DNA of 64,000 nucleotides, taken from positions 140,455,686-140,519,685 of the forward strand of contig CAXKWD010000005.1 of assembly GCA_964059195.1 (NCBI GenBank). The letters run 5' to 3'. This document shows, in pieces, positions 1 through 9,418 of this stretch. Position 1 is the first letter of the stretch. The number at the start of each line of letters is the position of its first letter. This DNA comes from Ectobius pallidus (taxonomy: Eukaryota; Arthropoda; Insecta; Blattodea; Ectobiidae). A program made the position numbers and the translations under genes. The notes under the pieces were generated by a model that worked only from the letters and a program-made list of their open reading frames with translations, was not told the DNA's origin and did not search any database.

Positions 1-40
1 TACTTCCTCTACCTATAGTACCTATGGTGCAGAGGAAGGA
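1..40 (-). mobile_element. HINE-B terminal fragment at window edge
   Basis: The first 40 bases match the right-hand terminus of the complete HINE-B copy at 28372-29172: a CTTCCTCTACCTATAGTACC run followed by a degenerate GCAGAGGAAG subterminal repeat. The rest of the element lies outside the window. Confidence 0.6.
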
Positions 41-1864
41 AAAAGAAAAACACACATAATCAGACAACAAATGGCAGTGAACGTTACTTAAGTGATTTTG
101 TGTTTTAAACTCAAGTTGTTATGATACCAGTGTTTAAAAATGAATACATTTTACAACATAATTTGCCTTCATTTTAGATGTTTAATGAATCGTAATGTTA
201 ATACAATCGGGTGTTCCAAATATTAAAAATGTGTAAATCTGAAAGAAGAAAGTTCAGTGGTTCCATACAATGCCAAAGCCTCTAAATTTTCGAATGATTA
301 AGTAGCTCATATGTTCAAAAACCGAACTATAAAACTCCACCATTACATTCCATTTCTAAATTATATAATTTGTTTAAATTTTAACGCTAAGAAAGGTAAT
401 TTTTTTGCAGTTTTTAAGAGGGGGAAACGCACCAAAGACAGCTCAACATAATGTTGCTTACAATATAATGAAATATAAATAAATACAACGCACTTTTTTA
501 AACTTCGAGAATAATAATTTTACTTAAATATTATCTGCGGTCTTACTTGGAATCGTTGTTTAGATAGCAAATTAATTTTAGTTCAACACCCAGTTAGCAC
601 GGAAAATTAAAACTATTCTTATGATAAAATTTTTAATAATATTAATTCAGAAATCGGCAAATATTGTTTCATAAAATACTTAGGTGGATTATTCTAAATT
701 AAACACGAATAAAATGTTCTGCCATCCAATCAAACGTAGAGCCATAACTTCCTCGTGTGAAACAACACCTGTAAGGAAAACGGATACATTGCTAATGAAA
801 ACATAAAACTAGAAACTATATAAACAGACTGTGCAAAGTATGATATTCTTCCCTAACAAATCGATTCCTAAATGCTTTGGAGAAGAAGCAGAGCATAAAC
901 ATTTAAGCGAAAACCTACAGCTTTATCCATTTTCTCACAGCAAATGGCTTGTATCAAATAGCTCGAGTGGCTCCTATCTTCGGTTCTATTCTCCTTGATA
1001 CAAAACTGATTGTGCTGCAACCTAGTGACATACGCTTCAACCTTCTACTCAAGCAGATGGACGGCACATTACACGGCATTTACCGATTTAATCTCAAACC
1101 CCAGCACAAAAAAGTGTCAAGCATGGCCACTCTATCTCGCACAGTACCTCTGTGAGTTTGACCCGAAACAAGAAGCTGTGGTAATAGCTACTCATTTGCC
1201 GGCATGGAATCGCCTCCGCATGCGGCAACTTCTCTGGCGTGCGAGTGGAGCGTGTTGCATAAACGTCAGGCGCTCTGCAAAACCAACCGTTGTAAGAAAA
1301 CTGATTTACTTCCTGTCCGAAATCGAATGGTCTGATTATTAAAGCTTTCATATGAAAATACGAGCAATTCGTGATTTTGACTATATGATCTTTGTTCAAA
1401 CCAAATGATAGGCACCTAATATAACGCAATTTTAGCCCTTCTTCAATTATAAACAAATAAATACGTTTTAGAGAAGCTTCCTTGAAGTTCTCTACCACAA
1501 ACTTCTCTCCTCATTCTGGCATAGAGTACGAGGCTGCATCGGGAGAACGGTCATTTGGTTAACTCAACATTATCCAGAACCAGAACTTGTGAAAGAAAAG
1601 GCTGGATAGCTTCAGACAATGTTTACAAGAACGTTTAAAATAGAATATTATGTTCCAAAATAAAACTGAGCTCAATAAATCAATTTAAATAATCCAATAG
1701 ACCCTATCAAGATTACAAGATTTAAAAAAAACCTGAACATAGGTTTTTCGATTTTTCCACCACCTTTGCTCAAGACCCAGAAGGTGATGTAAAAATACGG
1801 AGATATTACGAGAAAGTAACTGAAAATTACTTGCCACTACTTCCCTTAAAGATGCCTAATTTTA
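41..1864. other. Unassigned AT-rich DNA
   Basis: No gene or recognisable repeat. Overlapping short ORFs at 949-1498 on both strands coincide with a slightly GC-richer patch, but they show no family resemblance, no convincing splice context and no single dominant frame, so I do not call them genes. Confidence 0.4.
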
Positions 1865-2045
1865 ACAGTCGGTTGAGCCACTGTGCTACAAACCGAAGGT
1901 CGCGGGTTCGATCCCCAATGAGATCGTTGGGATTTTTCAATTGACCGACAACCTCACCACCTTCATGTTCCGAGTATCTAACGGACCGGGAGCCTCAACC
2001 ACCTAAATCCCTATAGGCCTTCACGGCTTATATAAGGATCACTTT
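1865..2045 (+). mobile_element. SINE-A, tRNA-headed SINE
   Basis: A tRNA-like head carries a pol III B box, GGTTCGATCCCC at 1905-1916, and an A-box-like stretch just before it. The body contains TTTTTCAATTGACC and GGGAGCCTCAACCACC, which recur in reverse at 2524-2788 and in diverged form at 21735-21895. A spacer with a tRNA fold but no anticodon arm, plus a non-tRNA body, argues for a SINE and not a tRNA gene. Confidence 0.7.
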
Positions 2046-2523
2046 ACTTTTACTCTTACTTTAATAAAAGAGGACTTAAGTAATACCTACATGTTTAGAT
2101 GCTTTACATAAATTGCAAAAATAAATACTTTTTATAAGTAGGAACGTACCATGTTATTCTTAGAAGGCATAGGCCTATAAGGCGTTTGTAAAATATACCA
2201 TAATTATAACAACTTCTTTAAACGTACAAAAACAGAATTGTGAACACAGAAGTGCACGCACAGTTGTCTCCCTTTCTATCAGCATTTGTCATCCACCATT
2301 CACACCCTCTTTTTCTCATAGCTAGTTGGGGTAGGGGAAGCTAATAATTATGAGAGAAGGCTAATGGATTATGCAGTGTTCCTTCAGGTTTAGGGAGGGC
2401 ATTTTTTAGAAACTTAATAGCTTTTGTGGATATGGACGTCAAAAATAAAGCACAATTCAGAAATACATTTTCAAGTATAAAGCTATTTTTGTACGCAAAT
2501 CTAACATGATTATGTAAAGTAAA
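2046..2523. other. Unassigned DNA between two SINE-A copies
   Basis: AT-rich with no supported gene. A minus ORF at 2341-2553 runs into the neighbouring SINE and has no recognisable product. Confidence 0.4.
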
Positions 2524-2788
2524 GCAAAGTAAAGTGTTCCCTATACAGGCCATGGAGGCCCTAAGGGTTCCAGGAGGATGAGGCTCCCAGATTTTTAGAC
2601 ATTCGGCACGTGAAGGTGGTAAGGTCGTCAGCCTTACGCACCGGCCGCCATTATCCTCCAGGATTGCTCCTGGTACTCATTTCTGTTACAGGCTGAGTCG
2701 ACCCCAGGGCCACAGTGCCACCAGGAGGATTAAGCCAATTGAAAAATCTCAACGACCTCATCGGGAATCGAATCCGCGACCTTAACAT
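2524..2788 (-). mobile_element. SINE-A copy, inverted relative to 1865-2045
   Basis: Read on the minus strand, the right end gives GGTCGCGGATTCGATTCCC followed by a TTTTTCAATTGGC body, matching the copy at 1865-2045. The body is longer here, with GTGGCACTGTGGCC and CCAGGAGCAATCC segments, so this may be the more complete copy. Confidence 0.7.
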
Positions 2789-3439
2789 GATTATGTACAT
2801 ACACATAATGATTCAAGGCCAACTAATGGAAAAGATTGCTAGCAGTTATATACTAAACCAAAAAGATCTTATATGAAGCCCTCATGGAATGTCCACTGCC
2901 CTTAATATTTTCCAGCATTGAGTACACAGCTGTCCTATAGTACTGCGCATCCAGTTGTCTTAGCCTCAATAAAGTAGCATTATTCGCGAGGCAAGGCTTA
3001 ACTTAGCCTAAATACGTGCATGAAATGAGTGGCCTATAACTACTATTCAGAGAATTTATTGGAAAATGTTTCAAATAAAAGTTCTGGCTCTATTATACCA
3101 AATATTAAAATATATTATGCTTATTTTTCTATCTTACGGTTTTTAGTGGTATTTTATAAGCCTAACATAAAACATCAATGTAACATTGCTATTATATTTA
3201 ATAGGTTAACGTTCTGTATTATACAAATATTTTATGGCGATCCCCCCAAATAAAAAGCGGCATTTCAAAGTGCATAGCGTTTACAGTCATCTCAGTGTTG
3301 AAGCGTACCAAGGTATCTAGGGTAAGGTTAGGCAAAACGAAGGAAGAAACTACGAATACTGACAATCATACAGTACGGTACTCAACGTGGGTTATACTTT
3401 TTGTGCTTCTTTTGCTAAAGAGCAAGAAAATTAAGCGAT
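2789..3439. other. Unassigned DNA with a HINE-B interior scrap
   Basis: No gene. About 3030-3110 resembles the HINE-B interior (GAAAATGTTTCAAATAAAAG, seen also at 16380 and 28800). The rest is AT-rich and unassigned. Confidence 0.4.
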
Positions 3440-3600
3440 TGAGCGAGGTGGCTGGAGCTATAGCGTCAAAGGACTGTCATTCGAGAGGTTTCCGGTTCAA
3501 CCCCCATGGCCGGCCAATTTGACTTCAGTTTTTTCATAGTTTCCCCAGCCACAAAGGCAAAAATTGCCGGATCGGACATTTTCTTACCATGGTCCATGGT
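3440..3600 (+). mobile_element. SINE-B, tRNA-headed SINE
   Basis: A tRNA-like head starts AGCGAGGTGGCTGGAGC, has a B box GGTTCAACCCC at 3494-3504, then GGCCGGCCAATTTGACTT and a body with CAAAGGCAAAAATTGCCGG. Related copies sit at about 30185-30300 and 49500-49660. The GGCCNNCCAATTTGACTT junction just after the tRNA head is the most conserved part. Confidence 0.65.
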
Positions 3601-3774
3601 CACTATTTCACCTTATACCATAATAACAACTGAATATAACTATAAAATAAAAGTTAAATATTACTTAAATTAACAGAACCCAGAACACAGTCATAAAAGA
3701 AACCAGATGACATTGACATACCCAGAGATCCTAAATACGAGATATGACCTCAATGGAGTTAAACTAAACTAAAT

Positions 3775-4045
3775 TTTATGGCGCCATCCAACCGCTGCGT
3801 CATTTACCAAGTAGGCGGATGGCAGGATTGGGGGGAGGGCATGTGGTCAGCATACCGACTCCCAAAACGGTTATTGATAGCTTACTGAATCGAAATCGCA
3901 CTTCTTTACCAAGAAGCTCCTCAGTTTGTGTCACGAGGCTGAATGCAACCCGTTCCAGACCTACCTACCGCGGAAAAATCCAGGGATCTCACCCAGACCT
4001 GCGGATCCGTCGTCAGCACCACTAACCACTAGAACACGCGGGCGG
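3775..4045 (-). mobile_element. SINE-C copy (minus)
   Basis: Contains the family core read in reverse: CCGCTGCGTCATTTACC, then GCATGTGGTCAGCATACCG, then a tRNA-like region near 3985-4030 (on the minus strand TAGTGGTTAGTGGTGCTGA). The same order recurs at 40979-41560 and, in the sense direction, at 14198-14475. The tRNA head lies at the high-coordinate end, so the element is on the minus strand. Confidence 0.7.
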
Positions 4046-4127
4046 TCTCTATGCAGTTAAAGCGTGTTTAAATAAAGCTAAAATTAAAAATAGTTCACAA
4101 ACTCGCGAAAGTGCAGGCATAAAAACT

Positions 4128-4495
4128 TATAGGATTTCCCCTTATATATCAGGACTCGCTTCGCTCATTGAGGGCTCCGCCCCCAAACCCCCGCTGAGGT
4201 TCTCGGGAAAGGTTTTTTTAAAAGATCTATGGGAGATAGAGTGCGTATTGGCTATTATCTTTCAGAGCCCTATGTGAACACTGTTTGATAATACCGTTGC
4301 CATGGAAACTGAGCCCTTTTTCGGGGGGTTTCAGGGCTAGAAATTAAAAAGAAAATAGGATTTTCCCGTGCTTTACAGCCTAAAAGCTGTATGTCTACCA
4401 AATTTCAAGTTTATAGCTCATCTGGAAGTGGGCAAACATTAATGTCAGTGAGTGAGTGAGTGAGTGAGTCAGCCATGTGGCTTTATATTATAGGG
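4128..4495. repeat. Interspersed repeat end with GTGA microsatellite
   Basis: A block with GCTTCGCTCATTGAGGGC and GCCCCCAAACCCCC followed by a sensor-like sentence (CCAAATTTCAAGTTTATAGC, CATCTGGAAGTGGG) and a (GTGA)n run at about 4446-4470. This is the style of the non-coding end of a dispersed arthropod transposon, but no second copy is in the window and I cannot assign a superfamily. Confidence 0.4.
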
Positions 4496-5656
4496 ATGCT
4501 TTCAGAAGTAGTCTGCTATAGCATAGGGCAATGATTTTGCCTACTTCTACTGGTCTACATTCAACACGAACAATACATGTAAGAATTGTTCTTATCTCAC
4601 AAATATAAGTGCAGGAAAGCGGAAGATAAACCCACCAGCTGTTAATCCAACAGTCTGAGTTCAATTCCAGACTGTGCCTTATTGTATTAGCCAGACCAGA
4701 GTGAATCGAACAAGGCCATCTGTCCAGAGGCTACAAAACAATTATGTCCTCCTAGCTGTACACAGCTAAAAGCAGTCATACGTAGTCTCACCAAATTTGG
4801 CATGTCGATGAGTCTGTGAATGTGAGCGTTATATTATGTTTGATGTGCATGTAAGCCTTCGTGTAGCAAAACGGAGCAACGGTAGTTTCACACTGGCACA
4901 GGTTCTTAAGAAAGTAAACGAGACTACACTTTTAATTATCTGAACTAATGCCATCAACCACTACAAGTGGTATTATTTGTTGTAGGCAGTATAAAAGTAC
5001 AGCAGTTTGTCATCATCCCTTAGTTAGTGCAGTGTAACCGGCACTGCAATGTTTTTCTTGAAAGTACGGTACGCAATGTTGTACGGACCAGCTTTTTTTT
5101 TTTTTTTTTTTAAGTTGCACAAAGTATAAAACCATATTGGGACGCAAATACCATTTGTCATTTCTAAGAAAATTCCAATATAATCATCATATGACATTTG
5201 CAAACTCCTCAGGACTACAATATAGCCATAATTAATTGCCACGCTTATGTACTGGGTGGTACTTCTCCGAATGAGTACGTGTGAGAGCTCATGTTAACTA
5301 TAAACTGATGAGAACATTCTTCAACACACCTAAAACGATCATATAGGATGACAAGATCAAGATTACATTCAAAATGGCAGGTGTTCACAATTGCATTCGG
5401 TAACCTTGACGGCGCGTAAATATTCGCTTACATGCTGAATAACTTCATATAGCACGATTACCGGTACTGGAAACATACAGCGGCTACAGAAACGTCCAAA
5501 GCTTCAATGAATATTGTGCAGTTATTACTTCTCATTAAGTCTGTTGCAACAAAATGTAATACCTAAATCATTATCCTTAAACACGCATATACATACGCGT
5601 AAATTAATACGACCTTTGAGTTTGATGGATTACTCCTTTCAACTGTTATAAAAATA
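4496..5656. other. Unassigned DNA
   Basis: No supported gene. A degenerate tRNA-like stretch at about 4630-4690 (GAGTTCAATTCC B-box-like) may be an old SINE. A poly-T run sits at 5092-5111. The short minus ORF at 5024-5242 reads through that run and is not credible. Confidence 0.4.
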
Positions 5657-5901
5657 TAAAATCAGGTAAACTGATGTAACAAAGTGCCAGTATGTTTTTT
5701 TTAATCAGTTATGACTGCAATTATGATATGCAGAATGTGTTTTTTTTAAATTGATTTCCAAGTTAAGCTCCAGATTTATTCATTAAGCAGGGCTTACGGA
5801 AGAAGAAAGGTCTACCATCTCGGCCACCTGGGTCATTTTAACGGTCTAGTTGGATAAGCGCATGTTAAATCAATATGTTTTTTGTCATAGCTACCTGTAT
5901 T

Positions 5902-8482
5902 TTTTTTTTGGGCATTCTGACTTCAATGTATTCAAAATCCACCATCTTTAATATGTTGTATTAAATTACATTCACAAAAAGTAATAAATTTCCTATTTTC
6001 GCCTATAATAAATAAAACTAAACGCTCTGATTTAATGTGCTTAATTGAACCTAAAAATGTAACAACTGCCGCCACCAATCGTGGTTCCTTTTTTGGTCCT
6101 AGGTTACATAACAGAATTATTAAAAAGTTCCCAGATTTACACCGATTCAATATTTATACATTAAAAATACAATTAAGAACATTATCAAGAAAGAATTCCT
6201 GTAACTTTCACTATATTAATTAAAATTGAATATTGCAATTATTTGGTATTGATCCTGTACATATATTTTAACATTGACGATTCTACTACAACATCCACTT
6301 ACAACATTTTTTTTTGTGAACATATCAAAAGAAAAACAATTCATCCAGGGCTGAAGACGAAGGAAAGGTTCCCATGACACTAGAGGCATTCCCCCTTTGT
6401 ATGGCAATGCTAATACGTTGCCTCAAATATTCGCCAGCCCTAGGATCCCCTGTTGCAACAGCAAGTCTTCTGCCTATCTCTGAAGTTAACTTCTTGGCTT
6501 CTGCACACCATGTACCAAGTGTCTCGACAGCGAAAACAACAAAATGGTACTGGTCAACTATGTGACAGTACTTTTTCAATTTCAGAGATACAGCAGAAAT
6601 CGCAGCAGAGCCTGGATTTTTGCAGGTGCCCGGTAAATGTGATGAAGCTAAAGTATCGACACAGGTAGCATCCCATAAAAGTGATTTACCCCTGACCCAA
6701 GGGATCAAGGTCAATCCGTCGGGTCTCTTACCATCGGATCGACTAATACCAACTGGTTCCAAGATAGTCGGGACACCAGCAGAGACTAAGGCTCTTTTAA
6801 TTAGATCATTGGTCATGGAATGCCTGGAAAATCTTCCTGTGTTCTTCGGACAGCTTAACCCATGATGGCCGTAAGGGTCAACTCGGGCACCGCACTGGCA
6901 TAGGTGTGGATGACATAATTTACTACCAAGCCGCAAGCCTACAGCGATCTTGAAAGTCACATCATCCATTAGAGTACCTAAGTTAGATGAAGGTAAAGCT
7001 CTCAACCAGGAGCCAGCTTCGTTTTCACAAATGGCAAGAAAACGTGCTTGGTCAAGATCCGAAGGAGAAGAAGTAACGAGAAGTCCGTGTATACGCATGG
7101 TGTTTATATGATCCCACTCTTTCTGTACCTCAGGATGGGCTGGAAAATCCTGTTCAGGGTTTAAAAGTCCCCAACTTGCAAGAGCCTCCGACAAATGGCA
7201 GATCTCAACTTCATCACCGTGATTTAAAAGAACAGATTTGACAAAATCAGAAACGCCATGAGCCGAAGCCAAGAAAGCAGGAAGACAAATATCGTTAATC
7301 TTGCGTACACCAACTCCACCAAACCTAATAGGTAAACTCGCCAGTAACCAGCTTTTGTCATCAAGAGTCAGATTAAGTATGGATTGTAAGCAATTTCTCA
7401 CAGTATCATCAGCTTCTTCGATAATAGATGGATATAACCACAAAGGGGTGGTGCGAAGAAAGTATGTCAATTTGGGAACAAAAAAACAACTTTTAAGGAG
7501 GAAGTACGCCGTGTGAGAATGAACTGAAAGCAAGCTATCAAACATTTTCTTCATCAAATCCAAGTTCTGTCTTGCAGTATGTTCCATAGCATCAAGCATG
7601 ATGGGAGAACCGAGTAGGTTTAACTCAGAACTAGAAATTATTTTAATTCCTGGTGTAATTTTCTGAAAAGCAGAAACAACGTCATCGTCTCTGGCAGAGC
7701 AGAAGTATAGCTCACATTTGTTAGGGTTGATTTCCAATCCAATATTCCCACATTCATCAATGATCTTCTGAAAATCTTCAAGTACAATATTAGGTTCATC
7801 TCCTAGAGTTCCATCGTCTAAATAGAAAAAATTTAACTTACTCTGTAAGTGTGAAATTGTGGGATGAATTGCAAGACTAAAAACCATAGGGCCCGTGGGA
7901 TCACCTTGTTGTGCTCCTCTCTGAGATGGAATAGTTTCATGATTGAAGAAAAGATGTGATGGAGTCCTATATCCTTGCCACAGAAAGGGGAATAGGTTGG
8001 GAACTTTCTCCTTAACAGTTGCCAACAAGGAATCTCGTTCAATACAATTGAATGCATTTTTGAAATCAATTTTAAGGAGAACTTTATTACTACCTACATT
8101 CTGGCTAAGATATGTGCGAACGGTGTGAATAATAATTTTCTCGCATCCCTTTGGAGTTCCAAATCCTAGCAGATGAGGGCGAAAATATTCCCCAAGTGCC
8201 TCCCTTGTAGATGTACAAGCTAATTTAGCAACAAGCCTCCGGAAAGTATTTCCAATTGCAATTGGACGGATGCCACCATCTTTCTTTTGAAGTGATATCA
8301 GTGAAGCTCCAAATAAATAAGGTCTGATGGCTTCGGGAACAGTGCCTTCTAAGATGAGGTTACATAGTTTTGTTATGCTGTGCAATAGTCGTCTACCAGC
8401 ATCCCCTGCAGATAGAGAGGTAAGATCTTTCAGATGTTGAGGTCGTATGCCATCTAATCCAGCAGCAGAACCAGACGGGAAA
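5902..8482 (-). mobile_element. 5'-truncated non-LTR retrotransposon (RT + restriction-like endonuclease)
   Basis: The boundaries are set by comparison with the uninterrupted HINE-A copy at 62951 onward: host sequence leaves after CTACCTGTAT at 5900 and resumes at about 8483 (TTATACGATCACAG against TTATAAGATCACAG). The 3' end lies at the left, with a T run at 5900-5909 that is the poly-A tail on the minus strand. The 3' UTR is about 5910-6324. Roughly 12 bases of host present in the other copy are missing at the junction, consistent with a small target deletion. The element lacks the 5' UTR and the N-terminal DNA-binding part of its ORF, a typical 5' truncation. Confidence 0.85.
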
Positions 8483-8505
8483 CTTATACGATCACAGTAA
8501 AACAA
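6325..8505 (-). CDS. Reverse transcriptase/restriction-like endonuclease of an R2-type non-LTR element, 5'-truncated
   Basis: An uninterrupted 726-codon frame. RT motifs in order: about residues 12-80 finger region (AAGLDGIRPQHLKDL), motif A KIDFKNAFN at 145-153, motif B QGDPTGP at 200-206, catalytic YLDD at 228-231, motif D GLEINPNKCELYF near 256-268, motif E LNLLGSP near 296. The C terminus has a CCHC finger C-x-C-x8-H-x4-C (C536, C538, H547, C552), then RHSMTN (RHN motif) at 561-566 and RPD at 594-596 followed by D612, the PD-(D/E)XK layout of site-specific R2/R4/NeSL/CRE-type elements. It would nick target DNA and copy its RNA in place. The first eight or so residues (MFYCDRIS) are read from flanking HINE-A sequence, so the ATG at 8505 is accidental and element coding begins near 8481. 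The N-terminal zinc-finger/Myb region is lost. No internal stop suggests a young insertion. The exact clade is not resolved. Confidence 0.88.
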   Translation of the reverse strand: MFYCDRISFPSGSAAGLDGIRPQHLKDLTSLSAGDAGRRLLHSITKLCNLILEGTVPEAIRPYLFGASLISLQKKDGGIRPIAIGNTFRRLVAKLACTSTREALGEYFRPHLLGFGTPKGCEKIIIHTVRTYLSQNVGSNKVLLKIDFKNAFNCIERDSLLATVKEKVPNLFPFLWQGYRTPSHLFFNHETIPSQRGAQQGDPTGPMVFSLAIHPTISHLQSKLNFFYLDDGTLGDEPNIVLEDFQKIIDECGNIGLEINPNKCELYFCSARDDDVVSAFQKITPGIKIISSSELNLLGSPIMLDAMEHTARQNLDLMKKMFDSLLSVHSHTAYFLLKSCFFVPKLTYFLRTTPLWLYPSIIEEADDTVRNCLQSILNLTLDDKSWLLASLPIRFGGVGVRKINDICLPAFLASAHGVSDFVKSVLLNHGDEVEICHLSEALASWGLLNPEQDFPAHPEVQKEWDHINTMRIHGLLVTSSPSDLDQARFLAICENEAGSWLRALPSSNLGTLMDDVTFKIAVGLRLGSKLCHPHLCQCGARVDPYGHHGLSCPKNTGRFSRHSMTNDLIKRALVSAGVPTILEPVGISRSDGKRPDGLTLIPWVRGKSLLWDATCVDTLASSHLPGTCKNPGSAAISAVSLKLKKYCHIVDQYHFVVFAVETLGTWCAEAKKLTSEIGRRLAVATGDPRAGEYLRQRISIAIQRGNASSVMGTFPSSSALDELFFF

Positions 8506-9100
8506 TAGGCTATGTTGTCAAGATAACTGATTTTCATTTTTTTTATAAATTCTTTCGAATACGTATATTACCATAAAATAGACACTAAATTGAGCATTAC
8601 TCCGAAACAGGTCAACCGATTTTATCCATTATGAATAGACGTCTTCCCATTGACATTATAAATGTGTATACCAAGTTTCATAAAAATCCGGTAAAGCGTA
8701 TTTGAGTTACCGCGTCTTTAAAATATACACTAAATTGGGTTTTACTCCGGTACCGGTCAACAGATTAGGTTCAAATTCAATAAGGCACTTCTTATGGACG
8801 TCATAAATGGGTATACCAAGTTTCATGGAAATCCGATACAGCTTATTTGAGTGATGGCGCCTTTCTATTAGAATCTATTAAAATAGGCACTAAATTGGGC
8901 ATTACTCCGGTACCGGTGAACCGATTTGGTTCAATATCAATAGGGTTCTTCCCATGGACATTATAAATGTGTTTTCCAAGTTTCATGAAAATCCGAAAAA
9001 GCGTATTTGAGTTATGGTGCGTACACACACGGACAGACGGACAGACATTTTTTTCGTCCACCACACAATCTCATAAAGTACCATACTGGCACTTAATAAA

Positions 9101-9145
9101 AAGAATGATTATCATGTGTATATCTTCGTTTGTTAACATCTATTT
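9101..9145. other. Spacer between inverted HINE-A ends
   Basis: About 45 bases separating CATACTGGCACTTAATAA (ending near 9099) from its inverted partner starting near 9146. Nothing else seen. Confidence 0.5.
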
Positions 9146-9366
9146 ATTAAGTGCCAGTATGGTACTTTATAAGAGTGTGTGGGGGACAGGAAAATGTGTG
9201 TCCGTCCGTGTGTCTGTACGCGCGATAACTCAAATACGCTTTATCGGATTTTCATGAAACTTGGTATACACATTTATAACGTCCATGGGAAGAAGCCTAT
9301 TAATATTGGCCCAAATCGGTTGACAGATACCGGAGTAATGCCCAATTTAGTGCCTATTTTATGGTA
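9146..9366 (+). mobile_element. HINE-A partial copy, inverted
   Basis: Starts ATTAAGTGCCAGTATGGTAC and continues through a GTCCGTCCGTGTGTCTGT run and one tandem module in reverse (CGGATTTTCATGAAACTTGG, ACCGGAGTAATGCCC), then breaks off at an AT microsatellite. It is the reverse of the right end of copy 1, giving a head-to-head pair. Confidence 0.75.

Positions 9367-9414
<48 letters not shown>
9367..9414. repeat. (AT)n microsatellite
   Basis: An almost pure TA dinucleotide run joining the inverted HINE-A fragment to the next repeat; a short (GT)n follows at about 9426-9441. Confidence 0.95.

Positions 9415-9418
<4 letters not shown>

Larger units (their letters stand above)
5657..9100 (-). 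mobile_element. HINE-A copy 1, split by a LINE insertion
   Basis: The left part (5657-5901) starts TAAAATCAGGTAAACTGATG, a small hairpin (ATCAG/CTGAT), then the subterminal repeat AAGTGCCAGTATG. It aligns with 62951-63200. The right part (8483-9100) aligns with 63216 onward, has tandem modules of roughly 140-170 bp each containing ACTCCGGTACCGGT and CCAAGTTTCATGAAAATCCG, a GGACAGACGGACAGACA run, and ends CATACTGGCACTTAATAA, the inverted partner of the left repeat. The 5902-8482 gap is the LINE. The hairpin plus subterminal repeats plus tandem modules fit Helentron-associated non-autonomous elements (DINE-1-like). In that model the element reads on the minus strand with the hairpin at its 3' end. 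Superfamily assignment is inference from architecture. Confidence 0.65.

Noticed and set aside
1905..1916. Genuine tRNA genes at B-box matches (also near 3494, 14248, 41495, 45985)
   Set aside because: No anticodon arm or acceptor stem could be formed, and each match is followed by a repeated non-tRNA body. They are SINE heads.
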